This document shows, one piece after another, positions 54,226 to 64,000 of a DNA stretch of 64,000 nucleotides; within the stretch, counting starts at the first letter, position 1, and every line of letters starts with the position of its first letter. The position numbers and the translations under genes were made by a program. The notes beneath the pieces are model-generated. The model saw only the letters and a list, made by a program, of their open reading frames with translations, made no database searches and was not told where the DNA came from. The stretch comes from Pollenia angustigena (Eukaryota > Arthropoda > Insecta > Diptera > Polleniidae), in contig OV884056.1 of NCBI GenBank assembly GCA_930367215.1, positions 316,168,709 through 316,232,708 on the forward strand, in the 5' to 3' direction.

Positions 54226-55027
54226 AGTAAGTATACCCCTGAGATTTTCGATGGGATTTCAATCCGAAAAACTAGCAAGCCATGGCAAACGAGCAATGTT
54301 GCTTAATTCACATGCATGCGTGTATTGACTTGTTGAAAAATCCGTTTTTTTCAATCTAAACTTTTTTGTAGTACATAAACATAATTATCACTTTTAATCT
54401 TTTTAAGAAATAAACACTGACCTCCAAAATGTCTGGCTTAACGTCTAACCAATAACCTCTTCACCATGCGGTCCATCAAGATTCCATATTTTTCTGGTCA
54501 AAAAAATTGCCTATAAATGTTAAATCATAAGAATTTTGTATACAAAAGAAATCATATATTTAGTATATATCGTTGCCTTAAACGCAAATGGCCCTACTAT
54601 TCTTGCCATATCGCCAGATATATTGGAAAAAGTAGTCAAAAATTTGGCTGATCGAATGGTTCATTCCGAAAATCATATTTGAAAATTAAATGCCATTAAA
54701 TTATCTACCAGGTTATAATAAGAAAAATTTCACTCCAACAATATTTCTGTCTTGTATTATCATTTGAAGTTCTTAGGCAGCTAAAAAAATACCCTATATT
54801 TTAAATGTTGTAGAATTTCAAATTAATGAAAGTATCGAATGACATATTTAAAAGTTTTCATTGCATATGACACACGTAAAAGCAAAAAATAATAATATTA
54901 AATTTTGTTAATATTTTTTAATACTGTTAAGTTTTTGACATCTTATTTTGCTTGACATATTACAGGTGATATAATTAAGAACATATTTTTCAAAGCATTA
55001 ACCTTGTACTTGTACCATGTTTGTGCT
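54226..55027. other. AT-rich non-coding DNA
   Basis: No gene or paired termini recognised. Confidence 0.5.
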
Positions 55028-55029
55028 TA

Positions 55030-55883
55030 CCCTGCAAATAATAGGACCAGTCCAAACACGCGTGTAAAGAGTAGTCCACAAGGGACCAGGACTAGTCCAC
55101 AAGTAACCCAAACGTATGGAAAAAACCTGGTCTATTTAACATTACGATGTCCTAGGAGAGGACCATATAACCCACCTTTGGACCACTAAGGAGTAGTTTT
55201 AAAACTACTCCATGGTATATAACCCACCTTTGGACCAGTAAGGAGTAGTTTTAAAACTACTCCATGGTATACTCAAGAGGATTAGTTTTGAAGTCGTTTA
55301 AACACGAAAGCATGTCGTTAAAAAACGAAGACATGTCGTCTCACTACCCTGCAAATAATAGGACCAGTCCAAACACGCGTGTAAAGAGTAGTCCACAAGG
55401 GACCAGGACTAGTCCACAAGTAACCCAAACGTATGGAAAAAACCTGGTCTATTTAACATTACGATGTCCTAGGAGAGGACCATATAACCCACCTTTGGAC
55501 CACTAAGGAGTAGTTTTAAAACTACTCCATGGTATATAACCCACCTTTGGACCAGTAAGGAGTAGTTTTAAAACTACTCCATGGTATACTCAAGAGGATT
55601 AGTTTTGAAGTCGTTTAAACACGAAAGCATGTCGTTAAAAAACGAAGACATGTCGTCTCACTACAAACACTTTTTAACAATGGCATGGTCCATGCTTGCA
55701 TTACATCGGACTAGTCCATGGAGTAGTCCATTTTATCAAAATGGGTCAGGTGGTCCAATTTTATTTGCAGGGTACAAACACTTTTTAACAATGGCATGGT
55801 CCATGCTTGCATTACATCGGACTAGTCCATGGAGTAGTCCATTTTATTAAAATGGGTCAGGTGGTCCAATTTTATTTGCAGGG
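55030..55883 (+). mobile_element. TA-flanked MITE M1, copy with another M1 inserted in it
   Basis: CCCTGCAAATAATAGGACCA to TTATTTGCAGGG with TA outside. It is interrupted after GTCGTCTCAC by a second full copy (55347-55772), after which it resumes CAAACACTTTTTAACAATGG. Two copies of GTAGTTTTAAAACTACTCC lie in its left part. Confidence 0.9.
55347..55772 (+). mobile_element. TA-flanked MITE M1, long form (426 bp), self-inserted
   Basis: Perfect ends and TA duplication (55345-55346, 55773-55774). Almost identical to its host copy and to 56526-56951, so recent. The translated frames MVYSRGLVLKSF... are shared only because the DNA is duplicated. Confidence 0.9.
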
Positions 55884-56397
55884 TATAAGAAATTTATGTA
55901 TGTATGTATGTGTATATGTATATAAAGTAAACAATGATAGAAACAAAAACATGTATCTGTCAAAACAGTTGTCGTATGTTTGTTTTTGATGTGGATCAAC
56001 AAACGAAAACAAATTTGTGAACACAATTTTCTTAAGAGTTTTGTTCAATAGCTAAAATGATATTAAATGATATGCGACAGGCGAAAATTATTAACAGATA
56101 ATTTTGTTAAAGGGTAGGATCAGTTCTAGGAGGACATAAAATGCTAGTTATATATATTATAGATAAGGCAAAAATTACTCAATTAATTTTATTTCACAAA
56201 AAAGCTTTTAGTTCTTATGGCTAATAATTCAGTGAATGTTTAAACGATGTTTTTTTAAACTGCACTAAAATTTATATGTAGTTTAAGCCCAACATCTGTA
56301 AATCAGTGCCCCATATTATATGTAGTTTAAAAAATAAAAATATGGCAGCACTACGATAAATGTTGGCAAATTCATATAGTTTGTATTGATTGCTTAA
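55884..56397. other. Non-coding
   Basis: A TATG simple repeat at 55898-55922; otherwise nothing recognised. Confidence 0.45.
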
Positions 56398-57506
56398 AGG
56401 CTCAGTTAGGCGAACGTTGTTGTACCCGTAATGTAGCGCACCGTACTGTAAGCACGTTGGTGCACTTACAGAACGTTTAAAAACGTGACATATGCTTTCC
56501 CATACATAAACAAAAAGCAATAGTACCCTGCAAATAATAGGACCAGTCCAAACACGCGTGTAAAGAGTAGTCCACAAGGGACCAGGACTAGTCCACAAGT
56601 AACCCAAACGTATGGAAAAAACCTGGTCTATTTAACATTACGATGTCCTAGGAGAGGACCATATAACCCACCTTTGGACCACTAAGGAGTAGTTTTAAAA
56701 CTACTCCATGGTATATAACCCACCTTTGGACCAGTAAGGAGTAGTTTTAAAACTACTCCATGGTATACTCAAGAGGATTAGTTTTGAAGTCGTTTAAACA
56801 CGAAAGCATGTCGTTAAAAAACGAAGACATGTCGTCTCACTACAAACACTTTTTAACAATGGCATGGTCCATGCTTGCATTACATCGGACTAGTCCATGG
56901 AGTAGTCCATTTTATCAAAATGGGTCAGGTGGTCCAATTTTATTTGCAGGGTATACACAAAACAAAACACACAGTGATGGGAATCAAAAACATTCAAATG
57001 GTGACCGTTGTGCAGAAAAGGTACCACGTGATTTAAATGGTATTAAAACAGTATTTTGTGTATGTAAAAATGTTAATAATTTAATATTTTTATTATAGAT
57101 TTACAACAAATAAATTTGTATTTAAGCATATATAAATTTTTAGCATACATATATTGTAAATGTGGATACACCAAACAAGGTTTTGACACCATTTAAAGTC
57201 TTTTATATGTTTCACATTTCCATTGTATGTGTATATGCATTTGTTTATTTTATAGATATACTGAAAAAAGTACCAAAAAAAAAGAGCAAAATTAACCGAA
57301 TTCAATGTAACATACAAGCCGCCCATCACTGTCAAACAAATGTCATGTAACAACGGCATGAAATTCTATTTTATACAGATTGGTACGTAGCAACTTCGGT
57401 ACATTGCATTTCGGTAAGCTTTTGTATTGGTTTTCATATAACAAAAAGCGAACAGCTGATGGATACAATACAGATACGGTACAGCAACGTTCGCCTAACT
57501 GAGTCT
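56398..57506. mobile_element. PIF/Harbinger-type element (TSD TAA) hosting M1
   Basis: Ends AGGCTCAGTTAGGCGAACGT and ACGTTCGCCTAACTGAGTCT, TAA on both sides (56395-56397, 57507-57509). Contains the M1 copy 56526-56951. Its right duplication overlaps the start of the next element. Confidence 0.75.
56526..56951 (+). mobile_element. TA-flanked MITE M1, long form (426 bp)
   Basis: CCCTGCAAATAATAGGACCA to TTATTTGCAGGG, TA on both sides. Two GTAGTTTTAAAACTACTCC palindromes, as in 55347-55772. Confidence 0.9.
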
Positions 57507-57532
57507 TAAGGCTAGTTAACACTAGTATACTT

Positions 57533-58060
57533 TAGGCTTGTGTCGTTCTTGAATGAATTACTTCAACTGAATGATTCACTCCGTGAATCCGTGAGTGAAA
57601 GAATGAAATATTTCCGTACTTTCTTTCCATGTCTTTCATCTTTCGGTTTCATCTTGTATTCTTTGATATTCTGTTTTATGTCTATCTTGTTTGTCATGCT
57701 TTTTCCTTTCTATTGAACTTTTATTGAAATTAAGTTTTTTTTTTTACTTTTTTTAGTTAATGCCAATAAGAGCAATCTGAACTTTTACATACATACATAA
57801 ACATACTAAATGTGTGCTTATTTTATAAATTTTTCTAAAACAACTCTTTAACTTTAACTTTAAATCTAATTTTCATTAACTATAAAAATACGTTTTTGAT
57901 TTAAATATATCAATTTAATCATTCCTCAAACGAACTTGATACTTCATTCTGAAGGCTGTTTGTGATTTAGAAAGGTTTAAGAAAAGAATGAATTAATTCA
58001 CTTAACCTTTCTGAAAGAGAATGAAAGGTTTACGTAAATGAAAGATTTTGCCCAATACTA
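57533..58060. mobile_element. hAT-type non-autonomous element (TSD GTATACTT)
   Basis: It starts TAGGCTTGTGTCGTTCTTGA and ends with the complement of TAGTATTGGGCAAAATC, flanked by GTATACTT on both sides (57525-57532, 58061-58068). GAATGAAT words near both tips. The empty site is the other E1 copy near 24261-24270. 528 bp. Confidence 0.7.
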
Positions 58061-58076
58061 GTATACTTTGTATAAA

Positions 58077-58450
58077 CCCTGCAAATAATAGGACCAGTGC
58101 AAACACGCGTGTAAAGAGTAGTCCACAAGGGACCAGGACTAGTCCAAAACTAACCCAAACGTATGGAAAAAACCTGGTCTATTTAACATTACGATGTCCT
58201 AGGAGAGGACCATATAACCCACCTTTGGACCACTAAGGAGTAGTTTTAAAACTACTCCATGGTGTACTCAAGAGGATTAGTTTTGAAGTCGTTTAAAAAC
58301 GAAAGCATGTCGTTAAAAAACGAAGACATGTCGTCTCACTACAAACACTTTTTAACAATGACATGGTCCATGCTTGCATTACATCGGACCAGTCCATGGA
58401 GTAGACCATTTTATCAAAATGGATCAGGTGGTCCAATTTTATTTGCAGGG
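58077..58450 (+). mobile_element. TA-type MITE M1, short form (374 bp)
   Basis: CCCTGCAAATAATAGGACCA to TTATTTGCAGGG. The flanks here are AA rather than TA, and E1 copy 1 (TATTAATACATG) gives the approximate empty site. Single GTAGTTTTAAAACTACTCC palindrome. Confidence 0.85.
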
Positions 58451-58910
58451 AATACATGTCCAAAACTCAAGTAATATGACAAAGTCTGATAGTGTAAATG
58501 CAATGTGTCACGAAAATGACAATTATTATGAAAACAGTTTGACATCCCATACGACTTCATCGTTTTTTGAAAAATTTCTAAACAACAATACTTTTCATCG
58601 GATCAGGGTTGCATTGTATTTCATGTGTGACTGTTTATACTGTGTGTGATGGTTCGGACACAAACTGTCATGTTAAATTAGATTTTCTGACAGTCTCAAC
58701 AAAACTCATTAGATTTCTATCTCATAAAGTATTATGGAATACGTAAGACTTGTGAGACAGTGAAATCTAGCCTTTAAACGCTCAATAGTTTAAAAGCGTT
58801 TAGATATGATTTATAGATTTGCAGATTTTAACACATTTAAACCAAAAAGAAAGTTAAACTTGCACTGATTTATTATGTAGAGTTTATATGTAGACACTGA
58901 AATCATAATA

Positions 58911-59075
58911 CAGTGAAACTTTGATATAACGAATCTAAAGGGGATCTAAAAATACATACTTCATATTTACTTGTTGTGCATATGTATCAGTTAATAAAAT
59001 AAATATGGCAAAATTTTAAGATATACGAAAAATTCGTAATAACTACAGTTTATTTTGTTTATCTAAATAAAGTCT
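58911..59075 (+). mobile_element. Pogo/Tigger-like terminus fragment
   Basis: TA then CAGTGAAACTTTGATATAAC then GAATCTAAAGGGGATC is the classic tip of pogo/Tigger-like elements. No opposite end found; the rest to about 59075 includes ATACGAAAAATTCGTAATAAC. Confidence 0.5.
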
Positions 59076-59384
59076 ATTTGAAACGAAAATGCTAATAATT
59101 ACCTAAATTTAAGTTCACGTTGTTCTTTCCGGTACTACCAATTTGCTAAAAATTAAATTTCGCTTTAATCTGACTTTGTTGTAAAAAGGCTTTTGAACAA
59201 ATTCTTCCCTATAAAGAGGCTTTATATCGTTATTGGTACAGAGCGTTTTCACATACACGGAAAATTAGGAACGCAAAGTCTCCAATTAGCAACAAAAAAT
59301 TAGCTTTTTTGGGACGAATCGAAAACAACATTGGGTATGTTGTTGTTGTTGTAGCAGAGAGACCTGAAGAACAGATGTTCGGGC
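59076..59384. other. Non-coding
   Basis: TTGTTGTTGTTGTAGCAG at 59340-59357; otherwise nothing recognised. Confidence 0.4.
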
Positions 59385-59534
59385 AAATAGTGTAAATCTG
59401 GAAAGAACTAAAGCCTATAATGTTTATTATCTTCTTAACTAATCAACCGGTTTTCTTAAAATTTGGCATGCAGACACTGTAACATCTGAAAGGAAAAAGT
59501 TATATGGCGAAACAACGTTTACCGGGCCAGCTAG
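59385..59534 (+). mobile_element. Helitron 3' end fragment
   Basis: CTAATCAACCGGTTTTCTTA and TTATATGGCGAAACAACGTT, then ACCGGGCCAGCTAG, match the last 150 bp of 14872-16431. Confidence 0.75.
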
Positions 59535-60018
59535 AGTTAAGTTTGATTTTTAATTGTGCGTTTGTCATATTAACAAATTATTTTGTTGCTAATTAAGTTG
59601 AATAAGAAGATGCATTTAAAAGTTATTTTTATTAATTTTTATTGCAAAATACATACGTTCATTAAAAATATAATCACAAATAGCATGATAGTTTATTGAA
59701 GCCACAAATTACTGTGCATTCCACTAGGAGGTTGATGCATCACCACAAAACGTTATCCTGACACCATTATCAGTAATATTTGAAAAACTCAATTTTATAA
59801 AAGAACCATTGACATTTTTTATAAATCATTTCGCAATAATTATCATAGCGTTTATTCTTTTAAAGATTTTAGATCGAAAATACAGATTTTTCTTTATCTA
59901 TTTTTTAATTTTTTGACACAAAATTATTTTTTCTATGATAAACAGGCTAATTATTAATTTTCTACATATTAAACAAATTGTTAATATGACAATTTGCAAA
60001 CATGTGAGTAACATTTAT
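59535..60018. other. AT-rich non-coding DNA
   Basis: Nothing recognised. Confidence 0.45.
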
Positions 60019-60183
60019 TATAAATTTTTGATATTATTCGAATGTGTATTCTAAGTCAAATTACAATCCTCAAAAGCATAGAAAATATTCCTGAAAAATA
60101 TTGAAGGATAAAGTTTAAAAAAAAACTTTTGAGGATTGTAATTTGACTTGGAATACTCATTCGAATAATATCAAAAATTTATA
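60019..60183. repeat. Foldback with ~57-bp arms
   Basis: TAAATTTTTGATATTATTCG...CAATCCTCAAAAG is inverted as CTTTTGAGGATTG...CGAATAATATCAAAAATTTA, with a 50-bp spacer. TA at both outer ends fits a Stowaway-like MITE. Confidence 0.7.
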
Positions 60184-61385
60184 TGTATGTAATAGAAAAG
60201 TTTTAAAAAATGTTCTTTAATTACTTAATAACTTTTGATATTTTTTTTCTGTATACAAATTGTTAAAAACTTAACTGAAATTAGAGCATAAAAAACTTAC
60301 TTTTCTCTAAAACGTTTGTCAAAAGTTTTTAGGTATATAAAATTTAATTTGTTTAAATCAGCAGCTCACAAAAGATGGTGTGAAATTTTCATTAGCATCA
60401 ATAAAATGGAAAAAATAAAAAGGTTTTTTAAAATAATTTCAACTTTATTTTGCACACATCAGCAAAACGTTTTGGCTTTAATAAAAAAAAACATAAAAAA
60501 TAAAAAAAAGTTTAACAAAAAGCAAAATAAAAATTTTTTAAAAACCATGTTCTTGTCAAATAATTTTGCTATTTTCTTTAAAAGACGAGACGTTTTATTC
60601 ATTGTCAAGTGCACTAACTAACACCTTGAATTAATTGTTGCAACTTTCATTTTATAATAAAAACTGAAGTTAAAAAAAAACCAAAAAGATACAAAACGAT
60701 TTAACCGCAAACAGCACACTGTGCTGTCTTACAAAACGAAAGAATTTCTTTTGAACATGACATTGCCAAAAACTGTATGAGCACAATTTGCACTCGTATA
60801 GTCTATTCAATTTATAAGACATGCCCGTTTTCTTGCTTTGAATTGAAAATGAACTTGACACCACTTTCTATGGAAAAAAGAAGCCATGAAAGCAAAAAAA
60901 AAAAAAAAAAAAAAATGCACACATTTTCAAGTTTGGGTTTTTTTGTTTTTGCACTGGTTGACGTTGTAATAACCAGCTTAAAATACCAGTATTTTAAATG
61001 ATTTTGTTGCTGTTGCTTTTATTGCTGCTGCTGCAGTTGTTGTGTGTTGTAATAGTATGACCTTGAAAGTTTATCCCTAATCAAGTTTTACAACTTAACA
61101 AAAGAAAAAATTTTAAAACAAAACTCTTACAAAAATGCCAGGGTTAATTTCAGTTACAATTGGCAACAATTTAGATTAATTATTCCTAAGTTTTAAAAAA
61201 TTATCTCTTTTGATGTGACAAAAGCTGATAAATAAAAGAAAACAAATTAATAAATAAAAAAAATTAAAATTTTGTAACATTTAGTTTTTGGTTCAACGAA
61301 AAATTTTATTGAATCTTAACTAAAAAAAACCTGTATGTTACTTAATCTAGCAATGCAGTTTTTTGTTTAAATTAAATTTTACATA
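60184..61385. other. AT-rich non-coding DNA
   Basis: A poly-A run at about 60895-60915 and a CTGCTG-rich patch at 61010-61040. Short lysine-rich frames are low-complexity and not supported. Confidence 0.5.
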
Positions 61386-61723
61386 CAGTGTCGAAAAAAA
61401 TAGTAGGGACACATAAAATGTTTAAGAGTTTCAAAAATTTTTATTTAAAAAATTAACAAAAAAATTAGACGGCAGCTGAATCATGTTATTTGGAAGTAAG
61501 ACATCGTACCCCTTTTGCGATATGATTGTAAGCGACATTTTGAAAAAAATTTGATTAGTAGTTGAGTTCTACACGTATTGAACAAAGGCCTAAAATCGTG
61601 CCAAAAAACATTTTTGATTTTTGGGATAAATTTCAATAATTAGAAAAAACCTTCCCGTATGGCGCTTGCGTTCATTTCGAAAAAAAGGGATCAATATCGT
61701 CCCTATTATTTTTTCCAAAACTG
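61386..61723. mobile_element. Tc1-type MITE
   Basis: CAGTGTCGAAAAAAATAGTA and the inverse TATTATTTTTTCCAAAACTG, with GGGAC/GTCCC inside. TA precedes the left end; the right flank is TT, so one side has changed. 338 bp, no transposase. Confidence 0.6.
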
Positions 61724-62105
61724 TTTTAAATGAAATATTCGTAGAGTGAGGAGAACAAAAGATGTTTGGAATTCATTATTTCAACGCAATAGGTGCAACA
61801 AAGCCCAAATTGCATATTTTCTTAATTGAACATTTTCTGCTTTCGGCCGTCTCTGACTTTCAATAGTTAAAATATTAACTCAATTTATATCATCTTTTAA
61901 CTCTCTTCACATTAACATTTTAAATTATATTTTTTTTAAGTTTTTTGTTGTTAGTTATTTTTATTATATTTTTTGTTTGTTTTTTTTTTAATATTAATTT
62001 TATTCTTCTAAATTATGTCAAATGCAAATTTTTTCTTTTATGTTTATGGTTTTGATAAAACGATTTCTCAAAAGCGGCATTTTGAAATTAAAATAAGTAC
62101 CGTCG
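61724..62105. other. Non-coding
   Basis: Ends with CGTCG at 62101-62105, read here as the target site of the next element. Confidence 0.5.
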
Positions 62106-64000
62106 CACATAGGGGTTTTTTGCCAATCTAGCCGGACATTACTTTTTGTTTTAGCTTATATTGCTTCTTAAAAGTTATTGAGTGCCCCTAGATCGATGAA
62201 ACTTGGCAGAAATATGTGATATTGTCATAGGCAGGTAAACCTAAAAAATAAATAAAATCGGACCAAGGAGGAAAATGTTCCCCCTAGAAGAACTAATCCA
62301 ACCTCTGAAAAATGCAATTTTTTTTAAACTTTTCCCATACTTTTGTTTGGCAAATGCAACTTTTAACGTCGGCGAAAGTTAAAAAACCTAAAATAAGACC
62401 CATGAGATCGTAAAATTACACTTTTCGCCCCCCCGCCCCCTTTTGAGGGCGGTTACATAAAATAATATTTAAAAAAAATGTAAATATTAAAAGAAATAGA
62501 TTACTAACGCCTTAATACTATAAAAATTAAATTTTTGAACTTTAATGGGTAGGGGGAGATATCCCTCCAAACACCCCCCCCCCCCCGGAACGACCCTGTA
62601 AAATTTTTTTTTTTTTTGCTAATTTCCAAAACATATTAATTTTTAAGATTTTATGTGACTTTTATATATTTTATAGTATTTAATTTATCTGAAAATAATT
62701 AATATATTCGTAATAATAACTTATTTATAATAGTAACAGCAAATTTTATTTAAAATAATAACAACTAATTTATTTAAAATAACTTCTCTTTTGCACTAAG
62801 ATGATGATGAGTGCCATGGTTCTTCTTCGTCTGCTTCTTCAAAATCCTCTTCTGAATCTGAATTCTCTTCAGAGCCAAGTACAGGTGGAAGCATAAAAGA
62901 AATTGCTTCTTTCGTAAAGGGTAGTGACTTTTTTTTTTGAGTAGATAATCCGAAAGAAAGTGCATCTACGTCTATATCCCTTTTGATTTTCAAATTGTTA
63001 AATTCTTTTGAAGTAGCCCCACAAATATAGCACTTCATTGTGGACGTAGTTTGTGTTGCGGCATTACATACTTTTGCATCTATCATTGTAAATACCATTG
63101 TATGTTTTATGGAATATAACTTTCCTTCCATTAAAAAATTAGTGTTTTGTAATGTAGTAATGGCATCTTGTACATAATTAATTTCTTCTTGGATTACATC
63201 TACAGTTTCTTTAACAAATCTGATGCGAATAGGTCTACAATATCGCGGTGATGAAGGAGTTGGATTTTGCCATAATATTTTCTCCTTTTTTGCACCATAT
63301 ATTAGTCGAAGCGGTACGAAACTACTCTGAAAAATATGAGAATCAGAAGCATCATTTTTCATCTTTTGCTTAAATTGTGCCTGGTGTGATCCATCGCAGC
63401 CCCATTTGCTTATTAGTTCGAGGGAGTTGCATTCTTCTATTTGTGAATCACATAAAACATCTTTTAAATATGTAAGTAATCTACTTGCAGTATGATTAAG
63501 CAAATCCTGAAGATTTATTTGAGCACATGTTTCCGTTACTTCAAATGATTCTTTTGGAGGATAGCATTCACTTTTCTCTCTCTGCAGAATTTTGTAGCTA
63601 GGATAAACCTTCTTAGCGGCACTTCGGATTATTTCATATTGTTTTCGAGAAAGATCAGCTTCTACAAATATAGAAAGAGCCTTTAGAGGGGTTAGCTGTT
63701 TTACTTTATCCTCTTGTGCAGCTTTGTATGCTTTTTTTATTTTTGTAGCTCTTGCCGGAGAAGACACAATTTCTTTAAGCAGACCTGAGGCATCTTTTTT
63801 TCCAGACGTTTGTAGTTGTGTTTGGGTAGCGTGCATCAATAAATCAGCATCGGTTTGAGTTCGCAAGATTTCAGTTTTTCTTCTCTTACTTCTTTCGGTC
63901 AATTCAACAAACGGCTTTTGTAGTCGTTTTGAAGACGAACTCCCAAAAAAAGGTATTGTCACTGTTCCTTCCAGCCATTTGGCATGCATGCTTACAAATC
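62106..64000 (-). mobile_element. Transib (RAG1-like) DNA transposon, 3' part, continues past window
   Basis: The terminus at 62106 reads CACATAGGGGTTTTTTGCC, heptamer-like as in Transib TIRs, and is preceded by CGTCG, a typical 5-bp GC-rich Transib target. The transposase frame on the minus strand points leftward, with about 690 bp of 3' non-coding sequence containing C-runs at 62430-62450 and 62573-62587. The other end lies outside. Confidence 0.65.
62796..63989 (-). CDS. Transib-type transposase, internally deleted (397 codons, 5' end possibly outside)
   Basis: Transib transposases are the relatives of RAG1 that cut DNA with a D-D-E centre. Here SKRLQKPFVELTERSKRRKT (residues 20-39) and QEDKVKQLTPLKALSIFVEA lead to WGCDGS with Asp 199. 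QNPTPSSPRYCRPIRIRFVK (241-260) follows. MIDAKVC has Asp 304, and CYIC (320-323) is a zinc-type pair. The D199-D304 spacing of 105 is close to the 108 between the first two catalytic Asp of RAG1. The third residue (Glu), expected some 200-250 residues later, cannot exist: the protein ends at 397 with an acidic tail (SEENSDSEEDFEEADEEE). The join after residue 350 (SFGLST|QKKK) looks like an in-frame internal deletion. The ATG at 63987-63989 is only 11 bases from the edge, so the true start may be further out. No frame breaks in 1.2 kb. Confidence 0.65.
   Translation of the reverse strand: MHAKWLEGTVTIPFFGSSSSKRLQKPFVELTERSKRRKTEILRTQTDADLLMHATQTQLQTSGKKDASGLLKEIVSSPARATKIKKAYKAAQEDKVKQLTPLKALSIFVEADLSRKQYEIIRSAAKKVYPSYKILQREKSECYPPKESFEVTETCAQINLQDLLNHTASRLLTYLKDVLCDSQIEECNSLELISKWGCDGSHQAQFKQKMKNDASDSHIFQSSFVPLRLIYGAKKEKILWQNPTPSSPRYCRPIRIRFVKETVDVIQEEINYVQDAITTLQNTNFLMEGKLYSIKHTMVFTMIDAKVCNAATQTTSTMKCYICGATSKEFNNLKIKRDIDVDALSFGLSTQKKKSLPFTKEAISFMLPPVLGSEENSDSEEDFEEADEEEPWHSSSS

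Larger units (their letters stand above)
57509..58773. mobile_element. MITE E1, copy 2 (TSD TTA), carrying two insertions
   Basis: AGGCTAGTTAACACTAGTAT to AGACAGTGAAATCTAGCCT, TTA on both sides (57506-57508, 58774-58776). It is the reverse of 23931-24281. A hAT-type element (57533-58060) and M1 (58077-58450) sit near its left end. Confidence 0.75.

Noticed and set aside
55264..57098. Similar 'MVYSRGLVLKSF...' reading frames at several places
   Set aside because: They are the same MITE copied; stops and starts are set by the DNA repeat, and no codon bias or domain is visible.
60316..60621. 101-codon lysine-rich frame
   Set aside because: Low-complexity A-rich DNA, no domain, no start context or splice context.
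1..64000. CRISPR array, operon or prokaryotic genes
   Set aside because: No regularly spaced short repeats with unique spacers; all repeats are transposon-derived and the features are those of an insect nuclear genome.

Overview
This window looks like AT-rich intergenic or intronic DNA from a fly (Diptera, most likely a calyptrate such as a blowfly or house-fly relative). The reasons are: Helentron/DINE-1-like elements with internal ~150-bp repeats and TATACCCTC hairpins, copia-type priming from initiator tRNA-Met, a CAAAATG start context, and very dense AT-rich MITEs. The species call is inference. I found no complete host gene. The one credible host feature is a TATA-type promoter and first exon on the + strand (49029-49682). 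Its exon ends exactly at the start codon, against a consensus splice donor; the rest of that gene is not recognisable here.

Layout. 1-8.1 kb: three Helentron-like copies, a Helitron fragment, a short hAT copy, an adjacent hAT transposase relic, and a mariner relic split by a tRNA-derived SINE. 9.1-12.3 kb: a hAT element (perfect 8-bp target duplication) carrying a second hAT (also perfect), which carries a PIF-type MITE. 12.4-13.6 kb: a ~140-bp minisatellite with G-runs. 13.9-16.4 kb: a rearranged mariner and a 1.56-kb Helitron. 16.7-22 kb: a tandem array split by a nested MITE, two long TIR elements, a Helentron-like copy. 23.1-26.2 kb: a hAT holding a pogo-like element that itself holds four smaller elements. 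26.5-28.7 kb: clustered PIF-type MITEs. 29.4-34.9 kb: Helentron-like copy, SINE, a long inverted-repeat family, interleaved foldbacks. 34.9-37.8 kb: the deepest nest (hAT > TIR element > TIR element > 9-bp-TSD foldback > smaller foldbacks). 39.7-43.2 kb: a hAT with a Helitron and MITEs inside. 43.6-47.8 kb: a complete-ended but broken Ty1/copia retrotransposon. 47.8-50.3 kb: promoter and first exon. 50.3-58.8 kb: four loci of a young TA-targeting MITE, one inserted in its own copy. 62.1 kb to the right edge: a Transib (RAG1-like) transposon with an internally deleted transposase.

Nothing here forms an operon or pathway. The window records successive waves of DNA transposons, most of them internally deleted derivatives moved by enzymes encoded elsewhere. 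Many boundaries are firm because target-site duplications are perfect, and in several cases a related copy elsewhere in the window supplies the empty site. Coordinates of elements with quoted duplications should be good to a few bases; others are approximate.
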